DNA of 64,000 nucleotides from Picosynechococcus sp. PCC 7002 (GCF_963860125.1 NZ_CAWLFA010000001.1:930001-994000), one strand, 5' to 3'; positions 25,663 through 35,341 are shown, counted from the stretch's first letter. The notes: generated from the letters alone by a model not told the origin. Numbers and translations are program-made.

Positions 25663-26280
25663 TTAGTTTTGTTTGGATTTGGGGCTATTTGCGCCAGCGA
25701 GCTCCCGGGGACGCTCTGGGAGTTGAAGGCCAGTACTCCCTTCTTCTGTGGTTGTAATCTCAGGAATAATATCGCGACGGGCCAGGATAATCGCGCCCAC
25801 CATAGCAATGAGGAGGAGCACTGAAGCTAGTTCAAAAGGCAGGAGGAAATCGCTAAAGAAATGTTTGGCGATCGCCACCACAGAATTGCCCACTGCTGCC
25901 GGAGAAATTGTCGACAATTCCCAAGGAGTTACCAAAACCATCGTGCCAAGGAGAGCGAAAAGACCCAAGCAGACCAGAGCCGTTGCCCCCTGACGAAGGA
26001 GACGACCAGGCATCTGACTGAAGTCTTCTTTTTTATTCACCAACATGATGGCGAATAAGATCAAAACATTAATCGCCCCAACATAAATCAAGACCTGGGC
26101 TGCCGCGACGAAATCCGCATTTAACAGAATATAGAACCCAGAAATACTGATAAACACGCCCCCCAGCAGGAACGCTGAGTAGACAATATTTTCAAAGAGC
26201 ACAACCCCAAGGGCTGACCCCAGCATCATCACCGTGAGGATGACGAACGAAACAATTTGAACACCTTCTGCTAAATTCAC
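25663..26280 (-). CDS. ndhG: NDH-1 subunit NdhG (NuoJ)
   Basis: Membrane-arm subunit of NDH-1. 205 residues with five hydrophobic segments; the family segment MLGSALGVVLFENIVYSAFLLGG is split around residues 18-40, followed by YILLNADFVAAAQVLIYVGAINVL-type helix 3 and the helix around ILARRD near 165. The C-terminal tail is hydrophilic, as in cyanobacterial NdhG. It lies 16 bp before ndhE and 61 bp after ndhI, in the classical ndhA-I-G-E order. Confidence 0.95.
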   Translation of the reverse strand: MNLAEGVQIVSFVILTVMMLGSALGVVLFENIVYSAFLLGGVFISISGFYILLNADFVAAAQVLIYVGAINVLILFAIMLVNKKEDFSQMPGRLLRQGATALVCLGLFALLGTMVLVTPWELSTISPAAVGNSVVAIAKHFFSDFLLPFELASVLLLIAMVGAIILARRDIIPEITTTEEGSTGLQLPERPRELAGANSPKSKQN

Positions 26281-26341
26281 AGTTTTTTAAAACTCCTGCT
26301 AAATTCACACCTGCACTAATCTTGCTTAGTCTATCTTGGCT

Positions 26342-26953
26342 TTATTGATCTGCTGTTTCTTGTTGCTTTTCGGCCTGTAAGCGTTCGAGAATATCCTCTG
26401 GATGCTCGCCAGCCCGCTGACTGCCTTGGGGGAGATCATGGGGGTCAATGACACCTTGGGGCAAGTAGGCTAACTCCCGGAGGGGGGTCACCATTGGATC
26501 TTGGGTGACTTTGTAGGGCAGACGACCCAGGGCCACATTATCGTAGTTCAATTCGTGGCGATCGTAAGTGGCCAGCTCATATTCTTCTGTCATTGACAGA
26601 CAATTGGTGGGGCAGTATTCGACACAGTTACCGCAGAAGATACAAACCCCAAAGTCGATGCTGTAATGCTTGAGGGTTTTCTTTTTGATGCTTTTATCAA
26701 ATTCCCAATCCACGACGGGGAGGTTGATCGGACAAACTCTTACACAGACTTCACAGGCAATACATTTATCGAATTCAAAGTGAATTCTGCCGCGGAACCG
26801 TTCTGAGGGAATCAGCTTCTCGTAGGGATATTGCACTGTCACGGGGCGTCGCCGCATGTGATCAAAAGTTACCGAGAGACCCTGGCCAATATACTTCGCT
26901 GCCTGGGCTGCATCCTTGGCATAGTCACCGACTTGTTTGAGGATTTTAAACAT
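26342..26953 (-). CDS. ndhI: NDH-1 subunit NdhI (NuoI), 2x[4Fe-4S]
   Basis: Peripheral-arm iron-sulfur subunit that carries electrons toward plastoquinone. Two complete cluster motifs are visible: CIACEVCVRVCPINLP (about 64-79) and CIFCGNCVEYCPTNCL (about 103-118). 203 residues, with a charged Gln/Glu-rich C-terminal tail as in other cyanobacteria. The start MFKILKQVGDYAKDA is standard. It is 51 bp downstream of ndhA. Confidence 0.97.
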   Translation of the reverse strand: MFKILKQVGDYAKDAAQAAKYIGQGLSVTFDHMRRRPVTVQYPYEKLIPSERFRGRIHFEFDKCIACEVCVRVCPINLPVVDWEFDKSIKKKTLKHYSIDFGVCIFCGNCVEYCPTNCLSMTEEYELATYDRHELNYDNVALGRLPYKVTQDPMVTPLRELAYLPQGVIDPHDLPQGSQRAGEHPEDILERLQAEKQQETADQ

Positions 26954-27004
26954 AGGACATAGGGTGAGAAGATCAACAAAGAAGGAGAAAGAAACGACGA
27001 AGCT

Positions 27005-28123
27005 TTAGCCCCCAAAAGCAATGGGGAAAGCAAGTTTTAGGGCCGCCGTGAGCAATAGATTAACGAGGGCAACGGGGAGGAGAAACTTCCAGCCAAAGTT
27101 CAAAAGTTGGTCAATGCGTACTCGCGGTAAAGTCCAGCGTAGGAGGACAGCGATAAAGACCAAGGCATAGGTTTTCACGAGGGTCATAATAATCCCCAAG
27201 GAGGCGGTGATCACCTGGAGCCAAGGGGTGCTGGGGGCAACGTTTAACCAACCGGCAAGCTTATCGAGGGGAATGGGAAACTCCCAACCGCCTAGGTAGA
27301 GAATTGAAACAATCAAGGCCGAGAGCACAAGGTTGACGTAGGAACCAACATAGAACAGACCAAACTTCATCCCGGCATATTCGGTTTGATAGCCAGCGAC
27401 AAGTTCTTCTTCTGCTTCAGGGAGGTCAAAGGGGAGACGTTCGCATTCGGCGAGGGCCGCAATCCAGAAAATGAGGAAGCCAACGGGTTGTCGCCAAATA
27501 TTCCAGCCTAAAATGCCGTAACCGGATTGTTGTTCAACAATGTCAATGGTGCTCAGGCTATTGGACATCATGGCGATCGCCAATACAGCCAGGGCCAGGG
27601 GAATTTCGTAGCTGATTGATTGGGCGGCAGCACGCAGTCCCCCCAGTAACGCATATTTATTATTAGAAGAGTAGCCTGACATCAAAAGGCCAATGGGAGC
27701 GATGCTTGAGAGGGAAATCCACAGAAAAATCCCCACGTTCAAATCCGTAATCACCAGGTTTTGCCCGAAGGGAACGATGAGATAGGACAAAAAGACCGGA
27801 ATGACCACGAGAGCAGGCCCGAGGGTAAAGAGCCAGGGATCTGTTTTAGCGGGGACCACATCTTCTTTAAAAACCAGCTTTAAACCATCGGCCACCGGCT
27901 GTAAAACCCCTAGGGGGCCTGCATATTCCGGGCCAACCCGTTGTTGGGCTGCCGCTGAAATTTTTCGCTCTAACCACACCACGACTAAAACACCCACTGT
28001 CGCGCCAATAATCATCAGTAACAACGGTAGGGGTAGCCAAATAGTCTTGGCAATTTCATGGGACAACCCAAAGGATTGGAGGGTTTCGATAAAACTACCT
28101 TGAAGATCGATTCCTGAGTTCAT
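27005..28123 (-). CDS. ndhA: NDH-1 subunit NdhA (NuoH)
   Basis: Membrane subunit at the junction of the NDH-1 arms, lining the quinone site. 372 residues with about eight membrane helices; conserved WLERKISAAAQQRVGPEYAGP (split around residue 52) and the loop ECERLPFDLPEAEEELVAGY near residue 225 are diagnostic. First gene of ndhA-I-G-E; the 210 bp between it and the FHA gene should contain its promoter if the cluster is transcribed on its own. Confidence 0.97.
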   Translation of the reverse strand: MNSGIDLQGSFIETLQSFGLSHEIAKTIWLPLPLLLMIIGATVGVLVVVWLERKISAAAQQRVGPEYAGPLGVLQPVADGLKLVFKEDVVPAKTDPWLFTLGPALVVIPVFLSYLIVPFGQNLVITDLNVGIFLWISLSSIAPIGLLMSGYSSNNKYALLGGLRAAAQSISYEIPLALAVLAIAMMSNSLSTIDIVEQQSGYGILGWNIWRQPVGFLIFWIAALAECERLPFDLPEAEEELVAGYQTEYAGMKFGLFYVGSYVNLVLSALIVSILYLGGWEFPIPLDKLAGWLNVAPSTPWLQVITASLGIIMTLVKTYALVFIAVLLRWTLPRVRIDQLLNFGWKFLLPVALVNLLLTAALKLAFPIAFGG

Positions 28124-28333
28124 AGGGGTTCTTTGGCCTGCACGATGGATTGTTAAGGGAATGTATCGAGGCAGGGATTTCCAACAAAAGTGACATCACT
28201 GAATTAGTATATCGTTGTTCCGGGAAACTCCGTTATCAGAACCTCTTAGGGAATTTTAGGGGCTATTGATAAGTTTTTCTAAACCAAGGTGCGTCAATGG
28301 CCACGGCAAAACGCCAGGATTGGAAAATCGCCC

Positions 28334-29137
28334 TTAACTGATTTGGAAAATAAACGTCACCTTATCGCCTTTGCCTAGACCAATGCGATCGCCGGCCCGG
28401 AGTCGATGTCGATTACCGACGGGGAGGGGCACATGGTTGATATAGGTGCCATTGGAACTACCGGTGTCTTCGATATAGTAGAGGCCCGCTTCTTGGCGCA
28501 GGTCAGCGTGTACCCGTGATACCACTTCAGAACTCGGAAAACCAGAAACATCAATATCTGGTGGGACGGTCTCATTCGGTTTGCCGATGTGAATCACATC
28601 GAGGTGTTCAGGAATTTCTAAGGCCACCTGGGTTTGCACATGGAGCAAGCTGGCGGTCTGCACTTGAATTTGGGTTGCCTGCATTGATCCCTGGACAGTG
28701 GTTGGGGCAGGAGCAGGCGTTGGCGGCACCTCTGGGGCAGGGGTTGGTTCTTCAAAATCAAATGTGAAAGGATCAGGCAATTCTGGAGATTTGGCAACGG
28801 CAGGGGCGGCGGCTTCTTCTTCCTCGAAAAAATCAGGAAAATCAGGGAAATCTGCTTCGGGAATCTCTGGGAAATCCAGGGTGGGCTCAGGGGGCGCTGT
28901 GGGGGGAGCGCTGGCACTAGGGGCATTGGGAACCACAGTTTTGGGTAACTCCTCTGTTACTGCCATGGGAGCGGCCTGTTGCAGGTTAAAGCCACATTGA
29001 CCACAGAAGGCGGCATTACTTTGGACGCTAGCGCCACATTGGGGACAAGCCGATGCTTGGGGGAGAGGGGTATAACAGGCTTCGCATTGGACGGCGCCGT
29101 CAGGATTTTGGTGGTTACAGTTGGGACAACTAATCAT
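28334..29137 (-). CDS. FHA-domain protein with N-terminal zinc ribbons
   Basis: A 267-residue soluble signalling protein. Residues 1-52 contain two zinc-ribbon-like units (CPNCNH...CEAC and CPQCGA...CGQCG). Residues 55-165 are a Pro/Glu/Ala-rich, acidic, probably disordered linker. Residues 178-267 form an FHA domain with the expected IGKP, SSEVVSRVHADL, DTGSSNGTYIN and LRAGDRIGLG segments, so it should bind phosphothreonine. It is probably a substrate or adaptor of a Ser/Thr kinase; no kinase is adjacent. It lies 37 bp after pgl on the same strand. Confidence 0.9.
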   Translation of the reverse strand: MISCPNCNHQNPDGAVQCEACYTPLPQASACPQCGASVQSNAAFCGQCGFNLQQAAPMAVTEELPKTVVPNAPSASAPPTAPPEPTLDFPEIPEADFPDFPDFFEEEEAAAPAVAKSPELPDPFTFDFEEPTPAPEVPPTPAPAPTTVQGSMQATQIQVQTASLLHVQTQVALEIPEHLDVIHIGKPNETVPPDIDVSGFPSSEVVSRVHADLRQEAGLYYIEDTGSSNGTYINHVPLPVGNRHRLRAGDRIGLGKGDKVTFIFQIS

Positions 29138-29174
29138 GACAGTGGGTGGTCAAAGGGAAAAGAATGGTTTTATT

Positions 29175-29933
29175 TTAAGGCTCTGGGCGAGATTTCGTTT
29201 GATAGATTGCTTGATCGGGGGCGAGGCGATCGCCAGCAGCAGCATCCAGGAGCCACCAGAGGACACCGTGGTCTGGGTTGATCAATTTACTGGGATAGGC
29301 AAACCCATCGGCATCGCTATGGAAAATTTTCTGGAGCGCCTCCTGTTTATTTTCCCCAGCGACTAGGAAAAGAATGTTCTGGGCGGCATTAATCAGGGGC
29401 ACGGTAAAGGTCAGCCTGGGTTCTCCCTGTTTCTCGCCAACGGTGATGAGGCGATCGCCAACGGTTAGGGCCGCCGTTTGGGGAAATAACGAAGCAGTAT
29501 GACCATCGTCCCCCATGCCCAACAGCACAATATCGAAACTGGGCCAGGGGCGATCGCCAAAAAAATTTCTCAACGTTGCGTCATAGGCCGCTGCATCTTG
29601 CTGGGGGTCTGCGGCTGCGGTCGGCATCGGGTGAATATTGCCCTCCGGAATCGGCACCTGATCCAGCCAGGCGAGCCGGGCCATCCGTTGATTACTATCG
29701 GGGTGCTCGGCAGGTACATAGCGTTCATCTCCCCAGAAAATGTGGAGTTGCGCCCAGGGGAGGGATTGCTCTGCTAATTTTTCGTATAAAGGTTTGGGGG
29801 TACTGCCGCCGGCAAGGGCAATGGTACAGACACCACGACGGGCGATCGCCTCCTCAATCCGGCCCATGACAATACGCAGCGCCCGTTTAATGAGTTCCGG
29901 TTTGTCATCCAGGATTTCCAGGTATTTTGTCAT
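29175..29933 (-). CDS. pgl: 6-phosphogluconolactonase
   Basis: Hydrolyses 6-phosphogluconolactone in the oxidative pentose phosphate pathway. Conserved ALAGGSTPKPLYEKL (about 38-52), FWGDERYVPAEHPDSNQRM (about 70-88) and LLGMGDDGHTASLFP (about 137-151) are visible. 252 residues, normal. It precedes the FHA gene on the minus strand and is divergent from hpsJ. The other glucose-6-phosphate branch gene in the window, pgi, is 33 kb away. Confidence 0.95.
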   Translation of the reverse strand: MTKYLEILDDKPELIKRALRIVMGRIEEAIARRGVCTIALAGGSTPKPLYEKLAEQSLPWAQLHIFWGDERYVPAEHPDSNQRMARLAWLDQVPIPEGNIHPMPTAAADPQQDAAAYDATLRNFFGDRPWPSFDIVLLGMGDDGHTASLFPQTAALTVGDRLITVGEKQGEPRLTFTVPLINAAQNILFLVAGENKQEALQKIFHSDADGFAYPSKLINPDHGVLWWLLDAAAGDRLAPDQAIYQTKSRPEP

Positions 29934-30028
29934 AAACTTTACAGAGGACGAACCATGCCCCCTAAAATAGCGTTACTCGTCATTCTAGTGGTGACACCCA
30001 TAAACGCCCATTGACTGATACATAAAGT

Positions 30029-30856
30029 ATGAATAATGTTCGCCTTGCTTCTTTTACGTCCCTGAGCCTCAAGATTTTGGGGGGCGTACTGTTAATTTCT
30101 TCTTTCGTTGATTACGTCATTGCCGCCTTCCCGTGGCTGCCCCTGGACAATGCTTGGCAAATTAATTTCACAAATCAGGTAGTCGGTAGAGGGCTTAACC
30201 CTTTGATTGGGATTGTGGCTCTGCTTCTGGGCAGTTGGCTAGATGACAATGCCGGAAAACCAGCAAAACTGCGCGCCTCCATTACAGATGGTCGTTTTTT
30301 AAGTTTTCTTTTTTCCCTCGTCCTTGGAGTGATCTTCTTGATTCTCATCCCTATCCACCTCGATAATATGCAGGGCATTCGGGAACAGGCGATCGCCCAA
30401 ATTGAACAAGAAACCCAACAACGGGAACAACAAGTCCAGCAGCAATATAGCCAACTCCAAGCCCTTGCCCAAAACCCCGAAGCCAAACAACAACTAGAGC
30501 AACAGATCCAAGAAATTGAAACAGCCCTCAACTCTGGTCAAGTTCCCCCCCAGCAGATCGCCGAAGTCGAAGCTCAAAGACAAGAATTCCTCAACTACCA
30601 AACATTCGTCAATGACCCCGAAGCCCTGAATGCGCGGCTAGAAGAATTACAACAAAGCGTTGTTGAACTCCAGACACAACAGCGCCAAGAAGCCAACCGC
30701 AGTGTCCTCCAGGAAATTATCCCAACCACTATCCGCAGTCTCTTGTTAGGAATTGCTTATCTGATTGTGGGTTGGCTTGGCGTTCGCAATGCTTGGTTCA
30801 ATAAAACAAGCCCATCCCAAGCCCCCCAACCTGAAGCACCTGCCGATTCCGAATAA
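30029..30856 (+). CDS. HpsJ-like membrane protein
   Basis: A 275-residue protein with hydrophobic segments near 13-35, 55-68, 90-108 and 233-250, separated by a long Gln/Glu-rich coiled coil (about 120-225) that should project from the membrane. The order of segments and the N-terminal LSLKILGGVLLISSFVDYVIA-like helix match the HpsJ family, which is needed for polysaccharide secretion and motility in filamentous cyanobacteria; the function in a unicellular strain is not known. It is divergent from pgl and followed by an intrinsic terminator. Confidence 0.75.
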   Translation: MNNVRLASFTSLSLKILGGVLLISSFVDYVIAAFPWLPLDNAWQINFTNQVVGRGLNPLIGIVALLLGSWLDDNAGKPAKLRASITDGRFLSFLFSLVLGVIFLILIPIHLDNMQGIREQAIAQIEQETQQREQQVQQQYSQLQALAQNPEAKQQLEQQIQEIETALNSGQVPPQQIAEVEAQRQEFLNYQTFVNDPEALNARLEELQQSVVELQTQQRQEANRSVLQEIIPTTIRSLLLGIAYLIVGWLGVRNAWFNKTSPSQAPQPEAPADSE

Positions 30857-30870
30857 TATTTTTCCCGCTT

Positions 30871-30907
30871 GGGGTGACCTCGATGGGTACTTGTCACCCC
30901 ATTTTTT
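30871..30907 (+). terminator. Intrinsic terminator after the hpsJ-like gene
   Basis: An 8-bp perfect stem GGGGTGAC / GTCACCCC with a 14-base loop is followed by ATTTTTT. It lies 14 bp after the stop codon. Confidence 0.85.
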
Positions 30908-31113
30908 CCAGCACAGTAGCACCCAGACACGTTGGCAACCCCAAAGAATTCAGTAAAATAGATTACGTCGTCTTTTTTCTTAACATTTCACTTATTTTTC
31001 TACCCTAGTCCCCAAAATTTCTCTGATTTCCTAAACCGACAAAAACGACTACCCACTGTACATATTCCCGCCATTTCGTCCACCATCTCCCTACCAGGAA
31101 ACCTCGCCCTACC

Positions 31114-31878
31114 GTGTTAGAACGTCTGAAACAAGATTTAAAAAACGATCTGATTGCCGGGTTGCTCGTTGTTATCCCCCTAGCGACCACCATTTGGTTG
31201 ACGATCACGATTGCGACTTGGGTGATTAATTTTTTGACGCAAATCCCTAAGCAGATTAATCCGTTCGATGGCCTGGACCCAATCTTGACCAATGCCTTAA
31301 ATATTGGCGTTGGGATCACCGTTCCCCTGACATTTATTCTGGTGATCGGTCTGATGGCACGAAATTTTGTCGGACGTTGGCTGTTGGATGTGGGGGAACA
31401 AATTCTCCAAGGGATTCCCCTAGCAGGCGCAATTTATAAAACCCTCAAGCAACTATTAGAAACTCTCTTGCGGGATTCCCAGAGTCGCTTCCGACGAGTA
31501 GTGATGGTGGAATATCCACGACCTGGTGTTTGGACGCTAGGCTTTGTCACAGGAACAGTCAGTCCCCAATTACAGGCCCAGGTGGCCGATCCTCTCTTGA
31601 GTGTGTTTATTCCGACGACTCCGAACCCCACCTCTGGCTGGTATGCAATGGTGCCAGAAGATGATGTGATCAACCTCTCAATGTCCATTGAGGATGCCTT
31701 TAAAGTCTTAATTTCTGGGGGCATTGTGAGTCCGGAGGCAGAAACTGAACGAAAATCAGTGCGGGGCACAATTCCCCTCAATCTCACCCGCCGTAAAAAG
31801 TCCCGTGAATTGGAGCGTCCTCTTGAAGAATTAAACAGTCCCCAGGCGGATATGCTTTCTCTAGAGGAAGAAGTGTAG
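31114..31878 (+). CDS. DUF502 family membrane protein
   Basis: A 254-residue protein with two N-terminal membrane segments (about 15-40 and 62-82) and a soluble C-terminal part. The start LERLKQDLKNDLIAGLLVVIPL, the GIPLAGAIYKTLKQLLETL segment and VEYPRPGVWTLGFVTG are characteristic of DUF502, a family found in bacteria and plants (LCV-like) with no established biochemical role. The start codon is GTG. The C-terminal 40 residues are charged and probably flexible. nusB follows 57 bp downstream, so the two may be cotranscribed. Confidence 0.85.
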   Translation: MLERLKQDLKNDLIAGLLVVIPLATTIWLTITIATWVINFLTQIPKQINPFDGLDPILTNALNIGVGITVPLTFILVIGLMARNFVGRWLLDVGEQILQGIPLAGAIYKTLKQLLETLLRDSQSRFRRVVMVEYPRPGVWTLGFVTGTVSPQLQAQVADPLLSVFIPTTPNPTSGWYAMVPEDDVINLSMSIEDAFKVLISGGIVSPEAETERKSVRGTIPLNLTRRKKSRELERPLEELNSPQADMLSLEEEV

Positions 31879-31935
31879 TTTAATGGTGCCTCTGAGTGAC
31901 GTTGATTTTCCTTATTGTTTATCCCTAGTTAGACT

Positions 31936-32577
31936 ATGCCCGCCCGTAAACAGCCCCGTAGTGTTGCCCGTGAAATTGCTCTATTGAGCTTGAGTCAGAT
32001 CAAAGGCAAGCCCGATAAGTTAGAAGCCGTAGAGCTTGATGAATTGATGTTGGCAGCAGTTCGGACCCTGAGTAGCGAAATCCATGACATTTTAGAGGAT
32101 GCGGCGAGTGAAGTTTCCCGGGCGGAGGAGCAATTACTCAGAAGTGAAACGTTAGCGGTTAATGTCAAGAGTGCGCGTACAATGGCCGCAGATGCCCTGG
32201 AATTGACTCGTGCGGCAATTAATCGTTTGGGTCATGTGGTGGAATTGCCAGAATTTTTGCAGTTGACTCGCCAACATGAGGTGCGCAATTTTGCGTTAGA
32301 GATTCTCACAACCCTCCGCCGTCGCAATGATCAAATCAAAGAGGTCATTGACGGGTCTTTAGTGGATTGGCAATACCATCGTCTGCCCCGCTTAGACCGG
32401 GATATTTTGCGCATCGCTGTGGCTGAAATTTTGTTTTTAGAAACGCCCTATAAAGTGGCCATCAATGAGGCCGTAGAACTGGCAAAACGCTATTCTGACG
32501 AAGACGGCCATCGTTTTATTAACGGTGTTCTGCGCCGGGTTAGCGATCGCCTCCGGGCTGAGGACAGCCTCAAATAG
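31936..32577 (+). CDS. nusB: Transcription antitermination factor NusB
   Basis: RNA-binding protein that, with NusE (S10), promotes antitermination on rRNA operons. 213 residues, longer than E. coli NusB (139), with an inserted or extended helical region (about 25-120) as is usual in cyanobacteria. The C-terminal NusB core is clear: LPRLDRDILRIAVAEILF and YKVAINEAVELAKRYSDEDGHRFINGVL (split around residue 180). It follows the DUF502 gene and converges on the CPP1-like gene with an 18-bp gap. Confidence 0.93.
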   Translation: MPARKQPRSVAREIALLSLSQIKGKPDKLEAVELDELMLAAVRTLSSEIHDILEDAASEVSRAEEQLLRSETLAVNVKSARTMAADALELTRAAINRLGHVVELPEFLQLTRQHEVRNFALEILTTLRRRNDQIKEVIDGSLVDWQYHRLPRLDRDILRIAVAEILFLETPYKVAINEAVELAKRYSDEDGHRFINGVLRRVSDRLRAEDSLK

Positions 32578-32595
32578 ATGCCCTCTAGGTCATTA

Positions 32596-33216
32596 TTATC
32601 TTAAGAAACTCGTCCCTAAGCCAAAAACAATACTGGTGAGCACTAATAGGAGATGTTCGGGGGCGATCGCCACGGTGACGCCAGTGCTATTGAGGATGGC
32701 ATTCACACCACTACCGAGGGCAATGCCTGCGACCAGGGCAACAATCCCAATCAGAGCGGCTCGCCCAAAGCGTTGTTCTTTACGGTAGAGCAAATAAATA
32801 TTCGCGATCAATGCCACAGTCAAAAGAGTTGAGGTGAGATCCGTTGCGAGGAATATTCCGGCAATGGCGATCGCCCCATTGACACCGAGGGCAGTATATA
32901 GAGTGTTGGTTTCTGGTGTATCCCGTAAATTGACCAACCACTGGGGCAGTTCGGGAGACTTCACCAACGGTTGAGACGCCTGCGCCTTCTTCTGAGAAGT
33001 TTCTGCAAAGCGAATTTTATCCGGAACATCGAGGGTGCCCTGTTGTCGTTGTCTAAGGCGGTCCATAATAATCGCATCGTAGGCCGCTTCGAGTTTGTCC
33101 ACTACGGCGCGATCGCCTTCGTATTGGGCGCTTAGTTTTTGTTTGGCTGCTTGGATCTCTTCAAATGAAGCCGTTTTTGCAAGCCCAAGGGTTTCGTAGG
33201 GATTTTGTTCGCTCAT
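32596..33216 (-). CDS. CPP1-like / J-domain-like membrane protein (DUF3353)
   Basis: A 206-residue protein with an N-terminal J-like domain (MSEQNPYETLGLAKTASFEEI, then AAYDAIIMDRL) that lacks the HPD motif needed to stimulate Hsp70, followed by three or four hydrophobic segments (about 108-205). This is the arrangement of chloroplast CPP1, a holdase that protects protochlorophyllide oxidoreductase; the cyanobacterial homologues are little studied. The assignment of family is good, the role is inference. The gene sits alone, with the AT-rich island upstream of it. Confidence 0.85.
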   Translation of the reverse strand: MSEQNPYETLGLAKTASFEEIQAAKQKLSAQYEGDRAVVDKLEAAYDAIIMDRLRQRQQGTLDVPDKIRFAETSQKKAQASQPLVKSPELPQWLVNLRDTPETNTLYTALGVNGAIAIAGIFLATDLTSTLLTVALIANIYLLYRKEQRFGRAALIGIVALVAGIALGSGVNAILNSTGVTVAIAPEHLLLVLTSIVFGLGTSFLR

Positions 33217-34242
33217 TCTCCTCCTCCTGTGAGCATGCCACTGGGTTATTGGAACATCCTTAGATTCTTAATGTAACCCAATCATCATACAGTTTATTAT
33301 TATGAGCGTTTTCCGGTGCGCTTTCCATAGAGCAAAATTTTTTCTGGTGATGATAGCCGGGGCGATCGCCTCAAGACTTGCCCAGACCAGAGAGTATACA
33401 TCCCCATACTTAACGCTAGCTGATCAACGGAGTAGGTACTCGAACCACTCAGGCTCCCTAAACCGCTGCAATGTACAAAATCTTAGAGACCATCCCAAAG
33501 ACCCTCCACTAAGCGATCGTGTAGAGGCCACTGAACAGACAAGCACAAAAATACAATCCTCCCAGACTATGGTTTGTGTCCGTTGATCGCACTCGGCATG
33601 AAAATAAGTCCATTTTGTCGATTGACCCTACCATAAAAACTCAAGCTTGATCTTTTATGGATCCTCTTTCTTTCGATCTGGCTTTGTAAACATAAGTTTA
33701 TGTTAATTAGTTAAAGATGCCCTGAATTTTATCAGTTTCATGAAGCTTCTTTTAACCTCAGATTAATTAGGCACTAATTTTATAGAAAAAAGCTTCATTA
33801 TATAGAATTTCTAAAAATCAAGCTTTAAAGGGTTGACCTTCCTTTTGAAAGGTAATAAAACTGAAGTACAAACAAATACGTAAGTAACGAAAAGGAGTAA
33901 GCCGCAATCTGCCTCAGTAGAAACACGTATTTTTACCCCAAAAGAAGTATTCTATTCATCTTTCTCCTTTGTGAGAAGGTTCATGGAGATCCTTCTGGGG
34001 CACTTGAAACCTCTACTTGCAAGGATCAAAGCGACATATGTACGTGTTTTTCCAAAAAAATCCCAGAAGTAGGGAGTAATTCCTCTACTGAGATTTCAAG
34101 AAAATTAAGTGTTCTGAGGCTTGGTTTATACGGGAAATTTAGACTTGATGGTTTGGGTCTTACCTTTTCCTAGCAGCAAGACTAAATTAATTAGTTACGC
34201 ATTTGTTGAAATCAAACTGAATTCTATTGAGGATTCCTTACA
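33217..34242. other. About 1 kb without a supported gene
   Basis: Left boundary of the AT-rich island. A plus-strand frame at 33302-33586 (94 codons) has no ribosome binding site and resembles nothing I know, so I do not call it. From about 33600 the DNA is strongly AT-rich. A hairpin at 34068-34089 (arms AGTAG/CTACT plus GGA/TCC) and a weaker ACCTT/AAGGT hairpin near 33845 lie in what may be the leader of the 34243 gene. The last HIP1 octamer before the island is at about 33362. The promoter of the exported-protein cluster should be here. Confidence 0.5.
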
Positions 34243-34821
34243 ATGGCTAAATTCAATTCTTCTACAATCACATTCGCAACCATCATCGCTTTTGCTGCCA
34301 TCGGTCAAGCCGCACAGGCTGGCGAAAGCTACGTCCGCAACACATTCGAACACAGCACTTCCAAAACGACTTCTAACCTTGATCTGGAAAGCAAAGATTG
34401 GTATCACGGCTCTCGTGAATGGTCTAACTATGCTTACAAAGAATACTACGATGGAACTGTAACAACCAGTGTAGATGGTGAACTCTCTAGTGAAATTGCA
34501 TTAACTGGAACTTTTGAAGGTACTGTTGAAGGTACCATTCAAGACGGTGCTCTATGTAACCAGTGTGGTGGGCCCGTTGACTTTTTTGAAGATGATTTTT
34601 CTGGTACCACAGAAGGCACAATTTCCTTAGAAGGTACTGAAAATACGATCGCATCTGACTTTACTACAACAAGTGATTATGACGGCTTTACCTTCCATGT
34701 TGCCGGTGCCCATGAGACTGGTAATGAAACCTTTGGTGGCTATTCTAAAGTTACTGGCACCATTGAAGCTATCATGCGATCTACAACTGATAGCCATGAA
34801 ACTGCTGCCGGCAACCGATAA
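34243..34821 (+). CDS. Exported Thr/Ser/Gly-rich protein, unknown function (cluster gene 1)
   Basis: A 192-residue protein, not recognised. N-terminal signal peptide (about 1-27, hydrophobic FATIIAFAAIGQAAQA then AGES). The mature part is Thr-, Ser-, Gly- and Glu-rich with a short tandem pattern of alternating residues (TGTFEGTVEGTI and GTTEGTISLEGTE) that predicts beta strands, and a single CNQC pair around residue 106. GAGGA nine bases before the ATG supports the start. First of three same-strand genes for exported proteins. AT-rich and free of HIP1 sites, unlike its surroundings, which hints at transfer or relaxed history. Confidence 0.7.
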   Translation: MAKFNSSTITFATIIAFAAIGQAAQAGESYVRNTFEHSTSKTTSNLDLESKDWYHGSREWSNYAYKEYYDGTVTTSVDGELSSEIALTGTFEGTVEGTIQDGALCNQCGGPVDFFEDDFSGTTEGTISLEGTENTIASDFTTTSDYDGFTFHVAGAHETGNETFGGYSKVTGTIEAIMRSTTDSHETAAGNR

Positions 34822-34874
34822 TCTCATCGGTAATTTATCACGTAGCTAAGTTTCTAACTATTACAGATAGAATC

Positions 34875-35330
34875 ATGAAAAGAATGCTAGGTTTGGCGAT
34901 GGCATTGTTCATCGCCAGCCCGGCATCTGCGGGTAATCTGCTCCAGGGAGAGCCTTATTATGATGGTTTATACACAGGCGCTCCTTTATCTTTGGATATA
35001 GAGCCAGATCCTTTTGCATCTGCACCCACAATCCGGGCTAATTTTTTTCATTCCATTGAGCCATTCTACGGCGGCTCCACAGAAATTGATATTACAGAAG
35101 AATCTCGTGGGCAATCCAGCATTTTCGAAACAGAATTCTCTCAAAATGTAGTTTCCGGATCGATGAACCCCATCAATGGTGGTGTCGAATTCGAAAATTA
35201 CACAGTCGAAAGTCAATATTCGTACGCGTCAGAATTTACAACACGAGGTTCCTCTACAACGGTCAAAGGCTCAGCAGAGACCTATGGCACCACCTTTATT
35301 TTTGAAAGCAATCTCTCCGTTGAGTTCTAA
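34875..35330 (+). CDS. Exported beta-rich protein, unknown function (cluster gene 2)
   Basis: A 151-residue protein, not recognised. Signal peptide MKRMLGLAMALFIASPASAG with an ASA-G cleavage site. The mature protein is Ser/Thr/Glu/Phe-rich with alternating polar and hydrophobic residues (EIDITEESRGQSSIFETEF, then SGSMNPINGGVEF), suggesting a beta sandwich or solenoid; no Cys. It ends FESNLSVEF with a terminal Phe, which resembles the final aromatic residue of outer-membrane beta proteins but is weak evidence. 53 bp after gene 1 and 11 bp before gene 3, so an operon is likely. Confidence 0.65.
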   Translation: MKRMLGLAMALFIASPASAGNLLQGEPYYDGLYTGAPLSLDIEPDPFASAPTIRANFFHSIEPFYGGSTEIDITEESRGQSSIFETEFSQNVVSGSMNPINGGVEFENYTVESQYSYASEFTTRGSSTTVKGSAETYGTTFIFESNLSVEF

Positions 35331-35341
35331 AGGTTTTATTT

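Noticed and set aside
33425..33470. GGTTCGAGTACC-like T-arm on the minus strand
   Set aside because: A hairpin is possible, but there is no acceptor, D or anticodon arm, so it is not a tRNA.
33302..33586. 94-codon plus-strand frame
   Set aside because: No ribosome binding site, no recognisable family, composition unlike its neighbours. It could be a small-RNA region, but nothing supports a gene.
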